Shown piece after piece: positions 59,571-64,000 of a stretch of DNA of 64,000 nucleotides; the first letter of the stretch is position 1, and each line of letters opens with the position of its first letter. This DNA comes from Toxoplasma gondii ME49. Lineage: Eukaryota > Apicomplexa > Conoidasida > Eucoccidiorida > Sarcocystidae. The notes under the pieces were generated by a model, which saw nothing but the letters and a program-made list of their open reading frames with translations, was not told the origin of the DNA and did not search any database. The translations under genes were made by a program, and so were the position numbers. The stretch spans positions 868,001 to 932,000 of the forward strand of contig NC_031473.1 of NCBI RefSeq assembly GCF_000006565.2, read 5' to 3'.

Positions 59571-60776
59571 CTCTTTGTCGACGTGTGTCGAGTGGATCGA
59601 GGCGCCACGCAAAGAAGTTGTAGGAGAGCTGAAACAAGCCTGGCGTTGCCGGCAGACCACACTTTTACGCAGCGACTGCTGTCGACGAGACGCCGAGGCT
59701 TAGAAAATATGGGAGCCACAGTGTTGACAAGAAACCAGAATGTGGCGCCGCGATGGAATGTCCCCAGGCTTCAATTACAGTCAAGATGATCAGAAAAGTA
59801 GGACGGAGGACGGGGGAAAACTGAGAATGCCAAAACGTGCTCAAGAGCGACAACAAACAGTAACGCAAGAGGCGGCGCGTCGGCCTAGTCAAGCTGCTTG
59901 AGATCTTGTCTTGCGACTGTTTTCCCTTCAAGTCGCGCGGGAGCAGCCGTGAAGCCTCGTCTTATACTCGGGACGTGTCAGCCAACCATGACGAGAGTTC
60001 GTGTCACCTGTCCCAGGGCGTCCAACGGCATTCAAACCACATTTTTCGCAGTCCAAATATGTTCGAAGCAGCGGGAAAAGATGGGCGTAAATTTACTAAT
60101 GAGGCGCAGCATTCACATCAGCCAATACGGTACCCAGCGTATGTAACACGTACTAGCTAAGACACCCCGTTGACGGGAACAGGACTTGGAAATGCTGATT
60201 ATCAGCAACCACATGGACACACTTCGAGCCGCCAAACTGAAGAACATTTGGCCGCAACGTTCTGCTAAAAATACCACCAGTAATGATTGCATGCCGGTTG
60301 GCAGTTGGGTCCATAAAGTTCAGGTACCTGCCGTTGATTTCCCGGTTGTGACGCAAGGTCCCCTTCTGTGGGAGGTATTGCCATTATCGTCTTTGAGTCC
60401 CTTTTTCTTCACCTTCTCGCCTGAACTCACAGTAGAAAAAGACTCCGAAGATGGCTCGCCTAACAGCCCTCTAGGAAGATAGTTGTACACAGTAGATGCG
60501 GAAAGTGTGCAACAGGTAGTCAGAAATCGCCCGGTCGTCGCACAGTATCGGTACCGGTGAGATGTAGACATTTGGCAACCATGGGTGCAATGCACTCCAC
60601 AAAAACGAATCATAAGACTATCAGTGACGGAGAGACTTCCTTAGACAACGACTGTAGAAGTATATTGAACGCTGCTTACGTAACACAATGTCTCTAACAC
60701 TGCGGCAGGTCCGTTAGAGTAGAAGCCGCAGTTCTCCCGACATCGTCGTTGAGCACACAATATTTTATCCCCGCAG
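59571..60776. other. Divergent promoter region with unresolved exons
   Basis: Between the chorein-like gene (minus) and a plus-strand gene. Plus-strand segments near 59906-60160 and 60213-60330 are polar and protein-like and may be its 5' exons, but more than one reading frame is plausible, so I leave them unassigned. Confidence 0.35.
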
Positions 60777-62495
60777 CAGGCTTACCGAACAACTCGTTTG
60801 TTTCCGGCAGTATCGGAGAATAAGCTGGAAGCTGCGTACAGGGGAATGGACAGGTGCGTCAGTTCAGAAAAACCGCAGGCACTAGAATCGGCCTCAACTT
60901 GACTTCGCGTTCCCGTCAAGGGGCCTCCTGTTTGGTGCCCCTCACGTCACGTCGTTGCATAAATGCGCCTCCTTTTCTGAAGCAGACGTTACGCGTTTGG
61001 GAAATCCCGTCTGGATGCCCCGCTAGAGTTGTCTGTGCTATGATTCAGAACCCGCAACCAAGGGTATCTAATAGCCCTTCGTAACCGATCTGGACTAGCT
61101 GTATCTATTTGATACCGGAAAAAAGGCACCCCAGCTCTTTATCACTGTTGTCACTTGTCAAAACTTCTTTAAGGTAACCGTGTCGCCACAGACAGTGTAC
61201 ACAGAGCCGAAGAACGCAAAGTGAAGAATTTGATTTTTGCATGCTACGACTAACATAAAAGATGGAAAATCCAACACGCATAGTAGTCCTTTCCTTTTGC
61301 ACAAGATCCCATAAAAGCGTATGCACCCAAAACGGTTCGATGTTGCTGTTCCAAAACAAACGCTAGCCAGCACTCCGCCTCGATATTTCGCCACTGATTT
61401 CCCCGCAACGGCGGGACTGCCATCATGCGGAAACGCTTGCCTGTGTTCTCTGTACTTCCATTCTCTCAACGCCGAGTTGAGCAGTATGTCTTTAAACGGA
61501 TACTGAGGGTGCTTGTTACGACCTTGTGCTGTTCCTGGCAGAATGAGCAGAGGAGGAGCTGTGTGCTAGATGTAGGCATCTCGCCTTACACTCGTGATGC
61601 CTTTAAAACAGCAATTTCTGGTTCGTACTCGTGGCAATCTGACGACATATACTGTTTCTGTGTGGACAATCCTTTGTCTCGCGGGTGGACGAGTCAGAAA
61701 GTGGTGCGTTTCAAATGACGAACTCGTAGTGCTCGATGAACAGCCCCCCATCGACATTTCGTCGTCGATTCAGTAGTTTCCGTTCACTCCGGCGAGCACC
61801 AAAACATGTGTTCCAGCAGACTGGTTTGTAGCTCAAGTGTGCACCCCTTCACATATTTTAGGGTGATGCCATTCAGGTCACGACAGTATTGTCAACGAAC
61901 CACTCGCCCCCCGCGTGATTTTTGACTTGCAGCACACGACTGCGAACCCCTTCGTACACCTTCAGGCAACCAGAAGACAAGTCGTTACTTGACACACTCA
62001 AAAACCGCACCACAGTTCACTGCCACCTTTTGTGACACTCCTGAGTCACACATGAAGTAGGGTAACACGGTGTTTCTTATCCATCCCAAAAATGCTGTCG
62101 GAGGTCTACCCGCACATCTAGCAGACTACTTCATTGGACGGAGTCAAGAGCTATCAGATGAAAATGCGGCGAAACACTTTTATTCTCACCACGGCATCCA
62201 CAGACTTTCCGGTGTCAACGTGAACCAGTGTCACGAGGTGAGGCCGTTGGAAGCACACCACGCTTCGAATTTGCTATGGTCGTCCATTCCGTTGCACTCG
62301 TGGTACGACATATCCCTTATAGAGTGGTTAGAGTTGTGTAACGTCATCCGCAGAACAGCATATGCCGCCTCTCTTCTCTGTCTCCATTTCCTGTAGGTGA
62401 ACTCTTGTCCATTCCAGGTAAGCTGGCAAATCAAGCGCGTCCAGTTGACTGTTGACGCAGAGCTCCTAACCCCACCTCCGAAATCGCTCATTTAG
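60777..62495 (+). CDS. Unrecognised multi-exon protein, 3' exons only
   Basis: Three plus-strand exons are supported. 60777-60853 lies between cccgcag and a gtgcgt donor and encodes LFPAVSENKLEAAYRGMD. 62061-62237 lies between gaagtag and a gtgagg donor and is open for 59 codons, including GLPAHLADYFIGRSQELSDE. 62397-62495, after acceptor ctgtag, ends in LTVDAELLTPPPKSLI and a stop. The last two join in phase 0. The link between the first and second is not shown (the first ends in phase 2), so at least one exon between them is missing, as are the 5' exons. I recognise no family. Confidence 0.45.
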
Positions 62496-63038
62496 GTCAA
62501 TGTCAAGCCAAGGCACGGCCATGTATGCGTCTTACCATACGATCTTTGATTGAGTAGGCCGCAAGATGCAGTGCAGGTCCATGGAAACACTTGCGCACGG
62601 GAAATCCACGTTAGCGCCAGAGAAAAAGCTCGATTCGAACAGAATCCGTGATGCATACATTAGGTGGACGACTGCGTTACCATTGAGACGTCTTCAGTTC
62701 TTTCACGCTACGTGATGGAGCTCAAGTAAGCTCACACTGCGCGAACAGGACGAACAAAAGCGGAAAGGCCAGTTCGTTCTAGTGAGGTGCGTTTTACCAG
62801 TATTGTGACAGCACTTGTGCAGCCTACCCGTGCACTGACTAGCAACGAACAACGCAGCTCTGCCGAAACGAGAAAAAGGAACTAAAGTGATGGACTTGCA
62901 TGTGGTAGCCCTCCACTGCATGTTTTCGTAGTGTGGCTCCAATAATGCGACGCAGTGTACCCTCGTGCTCGGCCTCCGTAGCTCTTCTACATAAAAGAAC
63001 TCACTTTATTCGTGCGGTAACTCGGACGGAAAACGGAA
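62496..63038. other. Spacer between two plus-strand genes
   Basis: No supported coding sequence. Likely 3' UTR of the preceding gene and promoter of the next. Confidence 0.4.
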
Positions 63039-63265
63039 ATGACTAGCGCAGCATCAACAGGAACGGTAGACTATACAACTGGATGTTCTCTCCTTCCCCC
63101 CATCCCTCTGAATGAGTACGTAAGGCTGGCTCTCCATTACCTCCTGTTCATCATGTAAGTGGCCTCACGAAGAACCGTCATTCTACGCGGCAAACCATAG
63201 AGTCCCACGTCGGATCATAACGGCACATACTTTTTTTTAGCTTCCCAGGAGTCTCCGTCAGCTAA
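63039..63265 (+). CDS. Small protein, first exon clear, second exon ambiguous
   Basis: ATG 63039 opens 38 codons (MTSAASTGTVDYTTG..., ending in the hydrophobic VRLALHYLLFI) that run into a consensus gtaagt donor at 63155. A strong acceptor (eight T then AG, ending 63240) lies 86 bp downstream. Using it gives FPGVSVS and a stop at 63265, about 46 residues. A second AG at 63247-63248 gives a different, slightly longer tail. A micro-protein with one membrane segment is possible, or further exons may lie beyond the window. Confidence 0.4.
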
Positions 63266-64000
63266 ATTTGAAGCTGCAGTCCGGTGCCTGCGCTGGTGGG
63301 CGCATGCACGGGACAATGTGACACTATTTATTAACTGTCCGGTGCAGGAAGGCTCTGTCACACTGCCATCCAACGGCTTATACGACAGCCATTGACTGAC
63401 TGGCTTTTGCGAATGTACACAACCAGGCGCGGCCTGGTTCCACTTGGGCGCTGCTGTCAGGCCCGCAATCGCTGCACGGTGGCCCCCCTCACCGGGTCGC
63501 CTGTTGCCCACCGACTTTTCTTATGTATCGACGGGATCGATGTTCGCTAAAAATAGACAGAGATACTGCTCAGCCTCCCTCTCCGGGAGGCCCTGGATTT
63601 TTATCGTATGTGTCGTCTGCTCGATCATATTTCGTGTTGAGAGGAAATCAGGGGGACCGTCCTCCGCATTGGTTTGACCCTGTAGGAGCAGGGGACCGTC
63701 CAGACCGGTCATGCGCAAGGCAACAGTGTTACACGTCAGGTTTTGCCTCAATGACCCTGTTGTAATATGAGATGTCTTGACTTCCCGATACCTCATGCCA
63801 CCGGTCCACGAGCTCTTATACCGTTTATTTGTTTGTGTAGTCTGTCTCATGCTCGTTTTGGGAAAAGGTGGAAATCCTCTGCATCCGTTGCACTGCGGTT
63901 TCCACCGTCCCACTGCACGATCAGCTCCCCCCACCTTTTACGCCGGAACCTCGCGTGGTTGTGCTTTTTTGGTTTATTGAAGACAAAGACGCTTTCTGGA
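63266..64000. other. Window end, conflicting open frames
   Basis: A 137-codon minus frame (63521-63934) and two plus frames (63444-63677, 63523-63765) overlap here. The minus frame has the more protein-like C terminus (GLPEREAEQYLCLFLANID, then a stop at 63521), so it may be the 3' exon of a gene entering from beyond the window. No domain is visible in any of them. Confidence 0.3.

Noticed and set aside
1..64000. tRNA, rRNA, CRISPR, insertion sequences and mitochondrial-DNA insertions
   Set aside because: I looked for cloverleaf stems, conserved rRNA words, regular direct repeats and terminal inverted repeats while reading and saw none I could support. A tRNAscan, Infernal and RepeatMasker run would settle it.

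Overview
The window reads as nuclear DNA of a coccidian apicomplexan, most likely Toxoplasma gondii. The reasons are intron-rich genes with GT-AG junctions, long UTR-like spacers, TA microsatellites, TGCATGCA and WGAGACG promoter words, and a set of parasite genes: a GRA14-type dense granule protein with C-terminal late-domain motifs, an alveolin of the inner membrane complex (IMC11-like), and the O-fucose beta-1,3-glucosyltransferase B3GLCT. From memory, GRA14, B3GLCT and IMC11 carry closely numbered T. gondii loci (TGME49_239740, 239752, 239770) on chromosome VI, which fits this order. That identification is recollection and was not searched. I assembled exons by hand from reading frame, splice sites and phase.

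Layout. 1.5-5.1 kb (+): mitochondrial ribosomal protein uL24m in eight exons. 8.2-11.1 kb (-): a MORN-repeat protein whose 5' end is unresolved. 11-15 kb: gene-poor, with fragments. 15.2-16.4 kb (-): GRA14, with two WGAGACG elements upstream. 17.8-18.7 kb (-): an unrecognised multi-exon gene. 19.5-22.4 kb (+): PIG-H, a subunit of the first GPI-anchor transferase. 24.5-27.6 kb (+): B3GLCT ending in HDEL. 29.3-30.6 kb (-): a four-TM tetraspan protein. 33.4-35.2 kb (-): cytosolic ribosomal protein eL22. 36.8-37.4 kb (-): the alveolin. 38.9-40.3 kb (+): an unknown secreted protein. 40.9-42.2 kb (+): an unknown small protein. 43.9-49.5 kb (+): Pescadillo/NOP7 in eleven exons. 51.7-54.1 kb (+): an unknown 506-residue protein. 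56.2-59.6 kb (-): a short chorein_N (VPS13-like) protein. 60.8-62.5 kb and 63.0 kb (+): two poorly resolved genes.

How the genes relate. These are independently transcribed eukaryotic genes, not operons. Three themes recur: ribosome supply (uL24m, eL22, Pescadillo, two or three of them behind TGCATGCA or ribosomal-protein-like promoter words), ER glycosylation and GPI synthesis (PIG-H followed directly by B3GLCT), and parasite-specific membrane or cytoskeletal biology (GRA14, alveolin, MORN protein, tetraspan, chorein-like protein). I saw no CRISPR, insertion sequence, rRNA or tRNA.
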